Origin: Paraburkholderia tropica
Lineage (GTDB): Bacteria; Pseudomonadota; Gammaproteobacteria; Burkholderiales; Burkholderiaceae
Length of the DNA stretch: 64,000 bases
NCBI RefSeq assembly: GCF_914484835.1
Contig: NZ_CAJZAR010000042.1
Location: forward strand, 1-64,000
Direction: 5' to 3'
Position 1 is the stretch's first letter. Each line of letters starts with the position of its first letter. Below the pieces are notes generated by a model that saw nothing but the letters and a program-made list of their open reading frames with translations, was not told where the DNA came from and ran no database searches. The position numbers and the translations under genes were made by a program. Below are positions 26,900 to 36,345 of this stretch, piece by piece.

Positions 26900-28101
26900 C
26901 GGCATGCGCCCTCCCACGCGGGCACGAGCCGCCCGCTCGCGTCGAAGCGATAGCGGCCTTCCACCGCGCCCGCGCCGAACAGGCCGAGCACGCGGTCGTA
27001 ATAGACGGGCTCGCGGCCCGGCGTGACGCTGTCGAGCGCGGCGAGGCGCGAGCGCGCCAGCGCGAGACTCTTCGTGTCGCCGAGCGCCGCGAAATACGGC
27101 GCGAGCGCGCCCCAGTAGCTGAGCGGCCCTTCGCCGCTGCCGTCGCCGGTCGCGGCCGCCACCTTCTCGGGCGGCACGCCGGTTTGCGCGACGCGCTCGG
27201 CCATGCCGCGCACGGCATTCAGCCAGGGCTTCGCGAGCGGGTCGGCGGCATTCGCGAGACCGGCCCAGAGATAGACGCGGATCGCGTCGTAGCTGCCGAC
27301 ATCGCCCGTTTTCGGATCGACGACGAACTGCCCCGCGTGCCACGCCGCCCAGTCGGGCGCGAAGCCGCGCGGCGCGGTGCCCGCGACGAGCTTGTAGCCG
27401 TTCTGCGCGAGCGCGCTCCACGGCCCGCCCTTGAGCGCCGACGCGAGACCGCGCAGCACCGGCAGCGGCGAATAGCTCGGATTCAGGCGCGTAACGTCGC
27501 CGTTGACGAAACCTTGCGGCCCCGGCAGCAGCATCGGCCCGATCCCCGCGAGATCGGTCACTTCGCGTTTGGCGATCTGCGCGGCCAGCGCGGTGCCGAG
27601 CGCCGTGTACTCGGGCGCGCGCCACAGACGGCCTGCTTCGAGCAGGTCGTAGGCGATCCACACATCGGAATCGGAGGCCGGATTCGGATCGATCACGCCC
27701 CAGCTGCCGTCGGGTTTATGGCCCCACTGCCACGCGGGCAGATGCAGATTGTTCGCGTCGAACTGACCGCCCGCGAGATTGGCGCGCAGCCAGCCGAGCA
27801 TGCGGTCGAAGCCCGCGCGGTCGTTCGCGACGAGCGCGAAAAACAGGCCGTAGGACTGGCCTTCCGAGGTGCTCTGCTGCACCGGCGTGGTGGCGTCGAG
27901 CACGCGTCCGTCGGCTTGCACCGTGCGCGTCATGAAGGCGCGGTAAGCGGGCCAGTCGCCGCACGCGGAAGCCGGCGCCGGCGACGACTGCGCGCGGGCC
28001 GCGCCCGCCGCCGTGGCGCACAGCAGCGCGGCGGCCAGCGTGACCGACGCGGCCAGCGATGAACGCGGATTGCCTCGGGGACGACGTTGGGTCGGCATCA
28101 T
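26896..28101 (-). CDS. bcsZ: periplasmic endo-1,4-beta-glucanase of the cellulose operon
   Basis: A 401-residue glycoside hydrolase family 8 cellulase needed for proper cellulose export. A signal peptide covers about 1-38 (hydrophobic [20 protein letters not shown], cut near ARAQ). The catalytic acid is E80 in STSEGQSYG and the base is D271 in [11 protein letters not shown], matching E55 and D243 of E. coli BcsZ. The family 8 signature is at about 141-160 ([19 protein letters not shown]). The start has AAGGA five bases upstream, inside the end of bcsB, and the genes are one base apart; the stop overlaps the bcsC start by ATGA. Confidence 0.94.
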   Translation of the reverse strand: MMPTQRRPRGNPRSSLAASVTLAAALLCATAAGAARAQSSPAPASACGDWPAYRAFMTRTVQADGRVLDATTPVQQSTSEGQSYGLFFALVANDRAGFDRMLGWLRANLAGGQFDANNLHLPAWQWGHKPDGSWGVIDPNPASDSDVWIAYDLLEAGRLWRAPEYTALGTALAAQIAKREVTDLAGIGPMLLPGPQGFVNGDVTRLNPSYSPLPVLRGLASALKGGPWSALAQNGYKLVAGTAPRGFAPDWAAWHAGQFVVDPKTGDVGSYDAIRVYLWAGLANAADPLAKPWLNAVRGMAERVAQTGVPPEKVAAATGDGSGEGPLSYWGALAPYFAALGDTKSLALARSRLAALDSVTPGREPVYYDRVLGLFGAGAVEGRYRFDASGRLVPAWEGACR

Positions 28102-28102
28102 G

Positions 28103-30679
28103 TCAATCCTTGAGCCGGCGCGCGGCGATGCCGCGCAGCACGCGATAGAACAGCGCGGCGATCACGATGGCCGCGAGCACGCCGCCGAGCAGCAGCAACA
28201 GCGGATGCGACGACAGCACCCAGCGCGCGTATTCGAGCGGCGAGAGCTTGCCGACGTAGTACGTATCGCCGTTCGACGTCACCGTGACCGAGCGGCCGTG
28301 GACCACGGCCATCGCGCCCTGGAGCTGCGGCAGCACGTCGGCGTCGAGCAGCGCCGAGGTCATGTCGGCTTCCGACTCGCCCGGCGAGCTGATCAGCGCG
28401 ACCACGCTGCGCCCCGACTGGAGCGGCGACTCGAAGCCCGCGATCAGCGCGCTGCCGCCGTTGCTCACGAGCGAGAGATCGGCGCGCGCGGGCGTGCGTT
28501 CCGCGCCGTGCGAGCCGTGCCACCAGTCCTCGACCTTGAAGCCGAGGTCGGAGAGCGTGAAGGTGGTGGTGTCGCCGTCGCTCGAAAACGGCATCGACTT
28601 CGCCCAGCGTTGCAGCAGCGGTTGACGGCCGGGGCCGCCGAGCAGCAGCAGATCCTTGTCGGCGAGACGGTCGATGTCGCCGGGACCGGCCACCGTCACG
28701 CCCGTGACCGGATAGCCCGTCGATTCGCCCATGCGGCCCATCGCCAGCAGGAACAGGCTGTAGTCGCCCGAGGTGGGATCGTCGGGCAGGATCGCGGCCG
28801 TCTGCGAGAGGTCGGCCATGCGCGTGAACGGGAAGCCGCTGTTCGCGAACGCGGCCAGATCGGGCAGCGCCATGTAGTGCGGGAACGACGACAGATCGAT
28901 GGTCGAATCGGGATCGATCGAGCCTTCGACGTTCGGCATCAGACGGCCCGAGCATTCGCCCGTGTTCGGGATGTCGTAGAAGTAGTGCATGCGCAACTGC
29001 GAGCGCGGCGTGAGCAGCAGCGGCGGCACGTAGACGATGCGGCGCGTCACGCCCGTCGTGTACGCCTGCGCGCCGAAGCGGCCGAGGAAGTGGCCGAGGC
29101 TGAAGCGCGACGGATCGACGGCCGGAATTTCCAGCGCCTGCACGAAGCTGTTGTTGACGCTGATATTCAGCGACGAGCGGTCCGGGCGCGGGCGCACCGT
29201 GTAGCGATAGCGCAGATCGAGCGGCGCGCCCTTCGTGTTCCACATGAACATGTCGGGCGGCACGTGCAGATTGATCGCGATCGCGCCGGCGTCGTAGCCC
29301 GTGACCGAGAGCGCGCGCTCGTCGGCCAGTTCGCCGAAGCGCACGGGACGGTTCGAGGGCAGCCAGTTCGGCGCGTCGTACGGCGTGCGCGGCTTGAGCG
29401 TCACGAGCTGGCCGATCGTCACGTTGGTGCCGGACAGCGTGTTCTGGCCGAGCGCGAGCGCGCTGGCCGCCGTCTTCAGTTCCGAACCGTTGCGGCCGAG
29501 CACGAGCAGCAGTTCGCCGCGCGCGGGCGCGGCGCGCTCGACCACGGCGATGGTCGGGCCGCTGATCGCGGGCAGCGTCACGCCGTCGAGATGCGAGTCG
29601 GCGAGCGCGAACACCACGGCGTTGCCCGAAAGCGGCGCGTTGCCCACCTGCGCCGGGAAGACCGCGCCGCGATAACCGGCCAGCGAGCCGAACCACGAGG
29701 CGAGCGTGCCCGCGGCTTCGAGCGTGGCGGCGTCGGGCTTCGTGGCGAACACCATCGGCAGTTCGAGGCGGCGCACGTCGCGGCGGTCGAAGAACGGCTG
29801 CGGCAGCGCGCCGAGATCGGGCTTCGTCGGCAGCGAGGCGTAGGTCAGATCGAGCGAACTCGCGTTGCTGACCGTGGCCCAGAGCGCGGAATTCGCGGGA
29901 TCTTCGCAGCGGCGCGTGTAATGGCCGATCAGCTGCACGTTCAGGTGATTGAACTCGGTGATGAAGCGCGGATCGAGCGGCACGTCGCGCGCGACCGTGG
30001 TGCCGCCCTGCGATTGCGGCACGGGCAGCGTCGCGGCCACTTCGCCGTTGATCAGCACCTTGAGCTGCGAGAGTTCGGGCAGCAGCGCGGGCGAGTAGCT
30101 GTAGATCAGATGCAGCGTGGCGCCGGTCACGACTTCGTCGTTGCGCACGGAGAACGGCACGCCGTTCTGGCCGTCGGTGCCGCGCAGTTGCAGCGGATCG
30201 AGCGCGCCGAGGTCGGCGAACGTGAGCGTCTGGCGGCGGCCGCCGGGCACCAGCGTGCCGGGATTCGCGGTCGTGGGCGGACGCATGCCCAGCAGCTTCT
30301 GCTGCTCGCGCGGCAGCGGCGGCGACGGCAGCGCGAACGCGGGCTGCGCGCCCGCCTGCGGGTCGAAAGTCTGCGCGGGACCGGGCGGCGGCGCGGAGCC
30401 GACCGAGGTCGCGCCGTCGGCGGCGCTGTGGTTCGCGCCCGGCAGCGGCGGCGGTGCGTCGCCCGGTGCGGCGGATTTCGTCGCGGCGTTCGTGGCGTTC
30501 GTGGCGTTTGCGGCGTTCGTAGCATTCGTCGCGTTGGTGGACGCCGTCGCCGATGCCGCCATCGCCAGCGGCGCGAACGTCATGAACGGCGCGGCGCACA
30601 ACTGCACCGCGAGGCCGCAGACCAGCGCGCGCGCGAGGCGCGGCAAACGCTGCGCGCCGATCGCGTCCGCCGCGTTCAT
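28103..30679 (-). CDS. bcsB: cellulose synthase regulatory subunit BcsB
   Basis: An 858-residue periplasmic partner of BcsA anchored by a C-terminal transmembrane helix (PLLLLLGGVLAAIVIAALFY at the end). After a signal peptide it has a Asn-Ala-Thr repeat, a Pro-rich linker, then the paired carbohydrate-binding and flavodoxin-like modules (TLTFADLGALDPLQLRGTDG marks the start of the first). I prefer the ATG at 30679, which gives a compact signal peptide and has GAGGTGG eight bases upstream; an ATG at 30799, five bases after the bcsA stop, would add 40 residues without a ribosome binding site. It guides the glucan across the periplasm. Operon place between bcsA and bcsZ is the usual one. Confidence 0.92.
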   Translation of the reverse strand: MNAADAIGAQRLPRLARALVCGLAVQLCAAPFMTFAPLAMAASATASTNATNATNAANATNATNAATKSAAPGDAPPPLPGANHSAADGATSVGSAPPPGPAQTFDPQAGAQPAFALPSPPLPREQQKLLGMRPPTTANPGTLVPGGRRQTLTFADLGALDPLQLRGTDGQNGVPFSVRNDEVVTGATLHLIYSYSPALLPELSQLKVLINGEVAATLPVPQSQGGTTVARDVPLDPRFITEFNHLNVQLIGHYTRRCEDPANSALWATVSNASSLDLTYASLPTKPDLGALPQPFFDRRDVRRLELPMVFATKPDAATLEAAGTLASWFGSLAGYRGAVFPAQVGNAPLSGNAVVFALADSHLDGVTLPAISGPTIAVVERAAPARGELLLVLGRNGSELKTAASALALGQNTLSGTNVTIGQLVTLKPRTPYDAPNWLPSNRPVRFGELADERALSVTGYDAGAIAINLHVPPDMFMWNTKGAPLDLRYRYTVRPRPDRSSLNISVNNSFVQALEIPAVDPSRFSLGHFLGRFGAQAYTTGVTRRIVYVPPLLLTPRSQLRMHYFYDIPNTGECSGRLMPNVEGSIDPDSTIDLSSFPHYMALPDLAAFANSGFPFTRMADLSQTAAILPDDPTSGDYSLFLLAMGRMGESTGYPVTGVTVAGPGDIDRLADKDLLLLGGPGRQPLLQRWAKSMPFSSDGDTTTFTLSDLGFKVEDWWHGSHGAERTPARADLSLVSNGGSALIAGFESPLQSGRSVVALISSPGESEADMTSALLDADVLPQLQGAMAVVHGRSVTVTSNGDTYYVGKLSPLEYARWVLSSHPLLLLLGGVLAAIVIAALFYRVLRGIAARRLKD
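30485..30538 (-). repeat. six 9-base in-frame repeats near the BcsB N terminus
   Basis: Six imperfect copies of GGCGTTCGT (plus strand), coding on the minus strand for Asn-Ala-Thr units just after the signal peptide. It is a flexible linker; unit length keeps the frame. Confidence 0.75.
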
Positions 30680-30804
30680 CGCATCCACCTCACCCGCATC
30701 CTGCGCACGTCGCCCATCGATCCGAGCCGCCGCGAGACGCGCGCTCTCCTGCTCGCCCGAACGCGCGTGCGGGCGTGACAAACCGCTCCCTTTCTTCATG
30801 TGTC

Positions 30805-33027
30805 TTAGCTGTCTTGTTGTCCGGTCCGCTTGCCGCCGCGCTTTCCCCAGGCGCGCAAGTCTGCGTAGAGATGCTGGAACAGGCCGCCGATGCCGCCCAC
30901 GCCCGCCCCCAGCACGTTCGAGAGCGCGCGCAGCGGGGCGTCGGCCTGACGGCCCTCGGCCCAGCCGGTCCACGCATCGGCGCGCGAGAAAGTCGTCTTC
31001 ACGAAGTCGAATTCCTGCGCCTTCGTCATTTCGAGGAACTGAAGGCCCGCGCGACCCGGCGCCGAAAAGCTCACGGTCGCGCGAAACGCGTATTCCTCAT
31101 CGCCGCGAAACAGCGACACCGTCACGTTCTCGTGCAGCGGAATCGCAATGTTCTGCGGCAGCGCGACGCCCACGCCGCCTTCGGAGTAGTCGAGCGTCTC
31201 GCACGCGAGCGTGCGGCCCGTGCCGAAACGCAGCATCACCGGCATCTTCATGGCGACGCGGTGCACCGAGCGCACCTGCTTGTGCTCGTTGGCGGCGGCC
31301 ACGCTCGCGCCGAGAATCAGCATGTTGTAGGCCGTCCACGCGAGGTTCAGCAGCGTCGTGTTGACCACGCTCTTGACGTGCCAGTACGCGTGGATATGCC
31401 AGAGCCCGACCAGGAAGCCGATCAGGTTCAGCATCAGCAGGATCAGATACGGCCGCGAGATCGCCCAGTCGAAATAATTCTCGGCGATCTTGCCGCCCTT
31501 GGCCGTCACGTTGAACTTGCCGAGCTTCGGGTTGATCAGCGCGAGCAGCGTCGGCGCGGTGATGTACGACGCGAGCACCGACTCGTAGACCTCGGCCCAG
31601 AACGAATGGCGGAACTGGCTCTGCATGCGCGAGTTCGTGACGTTCGCATGGAACATGTGCGGCAGCGCGAACAGCGCGATGGTGGCCGCCGACGCCTGGA
31701 TCACGTGCGCGCCGAAGAACAGGAACGAGAGCGGCGCGGTGAGAAACACGAGACGCGGGATGCCGTAGAAGAAGTGCATCATCGCGTTCAGATAGCAGAG
31801 GCGCTGGCCGAACGAGAGGCCCTTGCCCATCAGCGGATTGTCGACGCGGAAAATCTGCGTCATGCCGCGCGCCCAGCGAATCCGTTGGCCGATGTGGCCC
31901 GAGAGACTTTCGGTCGCGAGACCGGCGGCCTGCGGAATCGCCAGATACGCCGTGGTGTAGCCGAGCCGATGCAGCTTGAGCGCCGTGTGCGCGTCCTCGG
32001 TCACGGTTTCCACGGCAATGCCGCCGATCTCTTCGACCATCGAGCGGCGCAGCAGCGCGCACGAGCCGCAGAAGAACGTGGCGTTCCAGAGATCGTTGCC
32101 GTCCTGCACGAGGCCGTAGAACAGCTCGCCTTCGTTCGGCACCTTGCGGAAGGTGCCGAGGTTGCGCTCGAACGGATCGGCGGAAAAGAAGTGGTGCGGC
32201 GTTTGCAGCATCGAGAGCTTCTTGTCGCGCAGAAACCAGCCGAGGCAGACCTGCAAAAACGAGCGCGTGGGAATGTGATCGCAGTCGAAGATCGCGAAGT
32301 ATTCGCCATCGGTGATCTTGAGCGCTTCGTTGATATTGCCCGCCTTCGCGTGGCGGTTGTGCGCGCGGATCGTCCAGTTCACGCCCACTTCTTCGCAGAA
32401 GGCCTTGAAGTCGGGACGGCGGCCGTCGTCGAGCACGTGGATCGAGAGTTTGTCGGACGGATAGTCGAGCGCGAGCGCCGCGTAGATCGTCGGCTTCACG
32501 ACCGAGAGCGGCTCGTTGTAGGTCGGAATGAAGATGTCGACGGTCGGCCAGTCCGTGCGCGAGGCGGGCAGCGGCACCGGCTTGCGCTTGAGCGGCCAGG
32601 CGGTCTGGAAGTAGCCGAGCATCAGCACGAGCGCGGCATAGACTTCGGCGGACACGAGCAGCAGGCCCCAGACGGCGTCGAGCGGACGCGACCAGTAGGT
32701 GGTTTCCGTGAGCCGCCAGTACATGTAGCGGCCCGACGCCATCACCGACAGCATGATCATCACGAGCGTGGCGTAGTGGCCCGCGAAACGGCGGAAGAAC
32801 AGCGCGCAGACGAAGCAGCAGATCGCGAAGATCAGTTGCTCGCGGTCGGGCAGCGGCACCGTGAAGACGAAAAACAGCGCGCACAGCGAGAACAGCGTGA
32901 GCACCGCCATCACGGGCAGACTGCTCCAGATGCGCGAATCGGCGAAACGCTCAAGCCGCGAGGTGCCCTTGCCGCCCTCTTCCCGCGCTCCCGATCCCGC
33001 GCCGGGCCCCGACTGAACCGTGCTCAT
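30805..33027 (-). CDS. bcsA: cellulose synthase catalytic subunit with PilZ domain
   Basis: A 740-residue inner-membrane glycosyltransferase family 2 enzyme that polymerises UDP-glucose into cellulose and pushes the chain out. Membrane helices flank the catalytic domain. Catalytic motifs: DDG at 200-202, DCD at 248-250, TED at 343-345 and QRIRW at 381-385. The PilZ domain near 585-690 has RSVHR (586-590) and DYSEGG (613-618), the two motifs that bind c-di-GMP, so activity should depend on c-di-GMP. The start ATG overlaps the bcsQ stop (ATGA at 33027-33024). The product works as a complex with BcsB, and BcsC completes the export path. Confidence 0.96.
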   Translation of the reverse strand: MSTVQSGPGAGSGAREEGGKGTSRLERFADSRIWSSLPVMAVLTLFSLCALFFVFTVPLPDREQLIFAICCFVCALFFRRFAGHYATLVMIMLSVMASGRYMYWRLTETTYWSRPLDAVWGLLLVSAEVYAALVLMLGYFQTAWPLKRKPVPLPASRTDWPTVDIFIPTYNEPLSVVKPTIYAALALDYPSDKLSIHVLDDGRRPDFKAFCEEVGVNWTIRAHNRHAKAGNINEALKITDGEYFAIFDCDHIPTRSFLQVCLGWFLRDKKLSMLQTPHHFFSADPFERNLGTFRKVPNEGELFYGLVQDGNDLWNATFFCGSCALLRRSMVEEIGGIAVETVTEDAHTALKLHRLGYTTAYLAIPQAAGLATESLSGHIGQRIRWARGMTQIFRVDNPLMGKGLSFGQRLCYLNAMMHFFYGIPRLVFLTAPLSFLFFGAHVIQASAATIALFALPHMFHANVTNSRMQSQFRHSFWAEVYESVLASYITAPTLLALINPKLGKFNVTAKGGKIAENYFDWAISRPYLILLMLNLIGFLVGLWHIHAYWHVKSVVNTTLLNLAWTAYNMLILGASVAAANEHKQVRSVHRVAMKMPVMLRFGTGRTLACETLDYSEGGVGVALPQNIAIPLHENVTVSLFRGDEEYAFRATVSFSAPGRAGLQFLEMTKAQEFDFVKTTFSRADAWTGWAEGRQADAPLRALSNVLGAGVGGIGGLFQHLYADLRAWGKRGGKRTGQQDS

Positions 33028-33815
33028 GCGACGCTCCTGCGCGACGACGCGCGATCGGATTCGAGCGCCGCGAGCAGCCATGCGCCGAACGCGCGCATGT
33101 CGGCGGCGGCCTGGCACAGCGGGTCGTAGCGCACGACCGTGGTGTTGCAGGCGAGCGATTCGCTCACGCCTTCGTCGTCGTGCACGACGCCCGGAAACAT
33201 GTGGTCGCCGAGCATGTCGCGCAGCACGCGCAACACGTCCTTGTTGAGCTGGCGCGATTGATCGACCTGATTCACCACGTAGCCCTCGCCGCGAAACTCG
33301 GGGCGCGGCGCGGCGTAGGCGTCGATCATGCGCTGCATCTGCGGGATCGCGGCATACGAGGCGGCGTCGGCGAGCACCACGTTGACGGCGAAATCGGCGG
33401 CGCTGAGCGCGGCGCGCGTGTACGCGGACGAGCCCGGCGGCGTGTCGATCACGACGATATCGGGCGCGTCGAGACGCAGCGACTCCAGGCCGCGCAGCAG
33501 CCATTGCGGGTTTTCGTCGAGATGGCGTTCGAACAGATGCTGTTCTTCTTCGATCAGCGCACCGAACGCGAGCACGACCACGCCGTCGCTGCCGTCGACC
33601 ATCGCGCTCTGCCAGGGCGCGCCCGTGAGCGCGGCGCGCGAGAGGCCGTCGACGCTGTCGAGCGGCACGCCGAAGTAAAGCCGCAGCGAGTTCTGCGGAT
33701 CGAGGTCGAGCGCCACCACATGGCGGCCCTGCGCCGCGAGCACCGAGGCGAGATTCGCCGCGACGGTCGTCTTGCCGACGCCGCCTTTCGCCGACACCAC
33801 ACTCACCACTTTCAT
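33024..33815 (-). CDS. bcsQ: MinD-like ATPase of the cellulose operon
   Basis: A 263-residue P-loop ATPase of the ParA/MinD class, thought to place or assemble the cellulose machinery, often at a pole. The deviant Walker A is KGGVGKTT (about 10-17), the switch I-like DLDPQNSLRLYFG follows at about 40, and Walker B is IVVIDTPPG. The start at 33815 overlaps the stop of the bcsP gene by ATGA, and the bcsA start overlaps this stop in the same way, so bcsP, bcsQ and bcsA are translationally coupled. Length agrees with BcsQ (about 250). Confidence 0.93.
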   Translation of the reverse strand: MKVVSVVSAKGGVGKTTVAANLASVLAAQGRHVVALDLDPQNSLRLYFGVPLDSVDGLSRAALTGAPWQSAMVDGSDGVVVLAFGALIEEEQHLFERHLDENPQWLLRGLESLRLDAPDIVVIDTPPGSSAYTRAALSAADFAVNVVLADAASYAAIPQMQRMIDAYAAPRPEFRGEGYVVNQVDQSRQLNKDVLRVLRDMLGDHMFPGVVHDDEGVSESLACNTTVVRYDPLCQAAADMRAFGAWLLAALESDRASSRRSVA

Positions 33816-34840
33816 GGCCCGCTCACTCCCTTGAGAAACCACGGACGGCGCGATGCCGCTTCGCTGCCGCCGTTCTTGCCGCTGTTGCCGGTATGGCTGG
33901 CATTGCCGCCGCGCAGGCGGTCGAACAGATTGTCGAGCCGTGCGGGAGCCGCTTCGGGCGCCGGTGCATGGGCACGCGTGCCGTTGTCGCTCGCGGCGAC
34001 GCGGCCAAAGAGTTTTTTCAGCGGCGCGACCACGGCGGATGCCGGGCGCGACGCCGTGCTGATCGCGCTGGTCGCGCCCAGTGCACGCGGCGTGCCCGCG
34101 AGGTTCGCGGCCTTGGCGGCGATCGCGGGTGCGGGCGTTGGCGATTGGGTTTGCATTTGCATCTGCGTTCGCGCGAAACCCGGCACCGCCGACGCGCCCA
34201 GCACAGACGCCGGTTGCGCGAAACGCGGAGCGAGCGGCGGCAAGGCGCGCGCCGTGTCGGCGCTTGCGGCTTCATTCGCGGCGGCATTCACGGCGGCATT
34301 CACGGTGGCATTCGCGCGATTCACATCAGACGAAACGCCCGCATCGGCCGCAGACGCAGCGTCACCCGTCGCGGGCATCGCGAAGGCAAGCGGCGCGGGA
34401 TTCGGCTGCGCATCGGCGACCGATTTCGTGAGCGCGTTCGCGGCGTCCTGCTCATCGCCCGCCGCCGCGTCGAGACGCGCGGCCGGGATCGGCGAAAAAC
34501 GGAATGCGCTGCTCGCGGGCGCGGCGGGCTTTTCCTTGCGGATCACCGGCGGCACATCGCGTCGCGGCGAACGCGTGAACAGCGGCGCCGACTGGCGCAA
34601 CGCGGCCTGGGTGTCGTCGCGCTGGGCGCGCGGCACCTTCACGCGCAGCTCGGGCGCCTGCGGGGCGCCCGGCCTCGCTTCCGCCGCCGACAGATCGACC
34701 TCACGCGGATCGATCATGCCGAGCAACGGCCAGCGCCCGCGCGCATCGCGGGCCTCGTTTTCCATACGGATTTCCCGATAACTGCTCGCGTCTCCGCCGA
34801 ACCGGTCGAAGAGCGCTTTGACATCGCGCGAGGTGCTCAT
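33812..34840 (-). CDS. bcsP: proline/alanine-rich cellulose operon protein BcsP
   Basis: A 342-residue, largely disordered protein. Residues 1-40 (DVKALFDRFGG ... ARGRWPLLGMIDP) resemble the short enterobacterial BcsR protein, and this N-terminal block followed by a long Ala/Pro/Arg-rich tail is the layout described for BcsP in beta-proteobacterial cellulose operons, where it sits next to bcsQ as here. A cluster of small repeats (Asn-Ala-Ala-Val) occupies about residues 176-187. A second conserved-looking patch, LKKLFGRVA then LDNLFDRLRGG, is near the C terminus. It probably links BcsQ with the synthase. The ATG at 34840 is used; a GTG at 34852 also fits. No transmembrane segment is visible. 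Confidence 0.82.
   Translation of the reverse strand: MSTSRDVKALFDRFGGDASSYREIRMENEARDARGRWPLLGMIDPREVDLSAAEARPGAPQAPELRVKVPRAQRDDTQAALRQSAPLFTRSPRRDVPPVIRKEKPAAPASSAFRFSPIPAARLDAAAGDEQDAANALTKSVADAQPNPAPLAFAMPATGDAASAADAGVSSDVNRANATVNAAVNAAANEAASADTARALPPLAPRFAQPASVLGASAVPGFARTQMQMQTQSPTPAPAIAAKAANLAGTPRALGATSAISTASRPASAVVAPLKKLFGRVAASDNGTRAHAPAPEAAPARLDNLFDRLRGGNASHTGNSGKNGGSEAASRRPWFLKGVSGP
34280..34315 (-). repeat. three 12-base in-frame repeats inside bcsP
   Basis: GGCGGCATTCAC twice and a third diverged copy on the plus strand, coding for Ala/Val/Asn repeats in the disordered part of BcsP. Confidence 0.65.
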
Positions 34841-35006
34841 GAGACGACTCACTGGCCGTAGCCATAATCAAGGACTGACAAAACGGTAAAACCTGCCGAT
34901 AACCACCGGACACTGCTGACACGCGCCGCACGCGAACCTCAGGGCAGCGCGAGCAAGACACACGCGCGGGTCGATGGATCTATAACGGCACGCGCGCCGT
35001 CCGTCT

Positions 35007-35462
35007 TCAGGCTGTTGCGCGCGCGAGACGGAATTCGACGACGTAACCCTCGTCGGGCACGTCCGCCTGCGCCACCACCAGCTCGGCCGCGCCCATCGCG
35101 TCGAGCCAGGCCTGATAGCAGCCTTGCAGGAAGGCGGGCGTCCAGGCGAGCGCCGCGTTGCCGAACGCCGCGAGCGGCGCGCCGTAATGGAGGATGCGCA
35201 GGTACTCGCCTTCGTCGGCGAGTTCCACATAGCCCCACTGGATGCCCGACCAGTGCGCATTCAACGCATCGGCGAGGTCATCGGTGGACTCGCACGGCGG
35301 CAACGCGTGGCTGCCGGCGAAGCGCGCGCCGACGCGGAACATCAATTGACGCAACTCGTCGGGGCTCAACTGAGACTCGAACTCCGCGGCGAGGGCGCTC
35401 AACAGGCCGCGCCACTGAGGGGAAAGATGTTGCTCAAGCAGGAAATCGACGACGGTCGGCAT
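35007..35462 (-). CDS. bcsD: cellulose synthase subunit BcsD
   Basis: A 151-residue periplasm-side or cytoplasmic ring-forming protein that in Komagataeibacter aligns glucan chains into ribbons. The sequence keeps the family pattern: WRGLLSALAAEFESQLSPDE near the start, FRVGARFA, LNAHWSGIQWGYVELADEGEYLRILHYGAPL, and a Trp-rich end (WTPAFLQGCYQAWLDAMGA). Length is as in Komagataeibacter BcsD (156). Start at 35462 gives the family-length protein; the frame is open upstream without a better start. First gene of the operon, 166 bases before bcsP. Its presence marks a type I cellulose operon. Confidence 0.87.
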   Translation of the reverse strand: MPTVVDFLLEQHLSPQWRGLLSALAAEFESQLSPDELRQLMFRVGARFAGSHALPPCESTDDLADALNAHWSGIQWGYVELADEGEYLRILHYGAPLAAFGNAALAWTPAFLQGCYQAWLDAMGAAELVVAQADVPDEGYVVEFRLARATA

Positions 35463-36345
35463 GGGCAGGCTGGTCCAGTTCAGGTCGAAACACCAGGTTT
35501 TGCACTTCTCAACTGCACGGCGTTCGTGACACAGACGTGACGTGTCACAGGCCCCCGCCTGACTACCGCGCGCGATGAAAGCTATTTGAAATATCGAGTA
35601 AAGTCTGATAAGCGAACGAAACATTTCAGACTAAGCCTTGAAATATTTCATACGGAATCAGCACCGCATTCTCGGAAGCCGAAGTATAACGCACGCATTT
35701 ATTGTTAATCCGACGATATTTCTGCCGGGCCACGGTTCGATCCCTTTTTACAGGTACGCCGCATTACCAATTCTTTCGGGCGATTGTCATGATTTTGTAA
35801 TGTGAAAATGCCGCACGACCGTTCGGGGCGGACCTGCTGATGTCGCATTCCGGTCCGCGCACCGCGCGAAATCGACACACGCCAATGTGCCGCATCAAAG
35901 CACAATTCCTCCGCCTGGCGAAAATAATGGCGCGCAATGGCGAACAGTTTTTGAATGCGTCGAATAATTCTCGACGGACAGGCAAGGTTCGAAAAGGAAT
36001 GAGAACATCTCCAGCGCACGGCGGCAGAGATGCAGCCTGAGTAAGAAGCACTCTCGACTCGACAGATCACCACTCGCCTGCCGATGCGAAATGCATTTCG
36101 AGACGGCCACGCGATGTCCACCGCTTATCCGCCCGCTTTAATGCCTCGACGCCCCGAATGCGGGATTTTATTAATGAAAACAAGGAAAATCCGCACTGAA
36201 TTGGCGCGCGATTTTTTTCGATTTAATTTCGTAAATCGTTTGCGCGCCCTTTTGAAGCGGCTTTAACGCCGGATTACCTGTTTTCAGCCTGCTGGAACGG
36301 AGCGTGCTTGAATCTGCACTCGCGTTTTTCACTGGGAGACCTGCC
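35463..36345. other. long gene-free, lower-GC region upstream of bcsD and a cupin gene
   Basis: Nearly 900 bases without a convincing gene, with clearly lower GC than the surroundings. A 138-codon minus frame at 35705-36121 is rich in Cys and Arg, lacks a family and has no ribosome binding site, so I leave it out. The stretch should hold the cellulose operon promoter. Elements: the perfect palindrome TGAAATATTTCA at 35639-35650 with similar half-sites at 35585 and 35620, a GTCTG ... CAGAC dyad at about 35603-35631, and an A/T-rich block at 36205-36245. A short AT-rich tract like this is often a site for H-NS-type silencing. Confidence 0.6.
35585..35650 (-). promoter_or_regulatory. cluster of TGAAATA-type half-sites and palindrome upstream of bcsD
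   Basis: Three related motifs stand in 66 bases: TTGAAATAT (35585), ACATTTCAG (35621) and the perfect 12-base palindrome TGAAATATTTCA (35639-35650), 123-190 bases before the bcsD start. Repeated half-sites suggest binding of a dimeric regulator controlling the cellulose operon. Confidence 0.4.

Noticed and set aside
26905..27661. A minus-strand frame that would extend BcsC by about 250 residues upstream
   Set aside because: It overlaps the whole 3' half of bcsZ in another frame and is Arg/Ala-rich with no signal peptide; the ATGA overlap at 26899-26896 marks the real junction.
35705..36121. 138-codon minus-strand frame upstream of bcsD
   Set aside because: No ribosome binding site, no recognisable domain, odd Cys/Arg content and several overlapping frames of similar quality; treated as non-coding.
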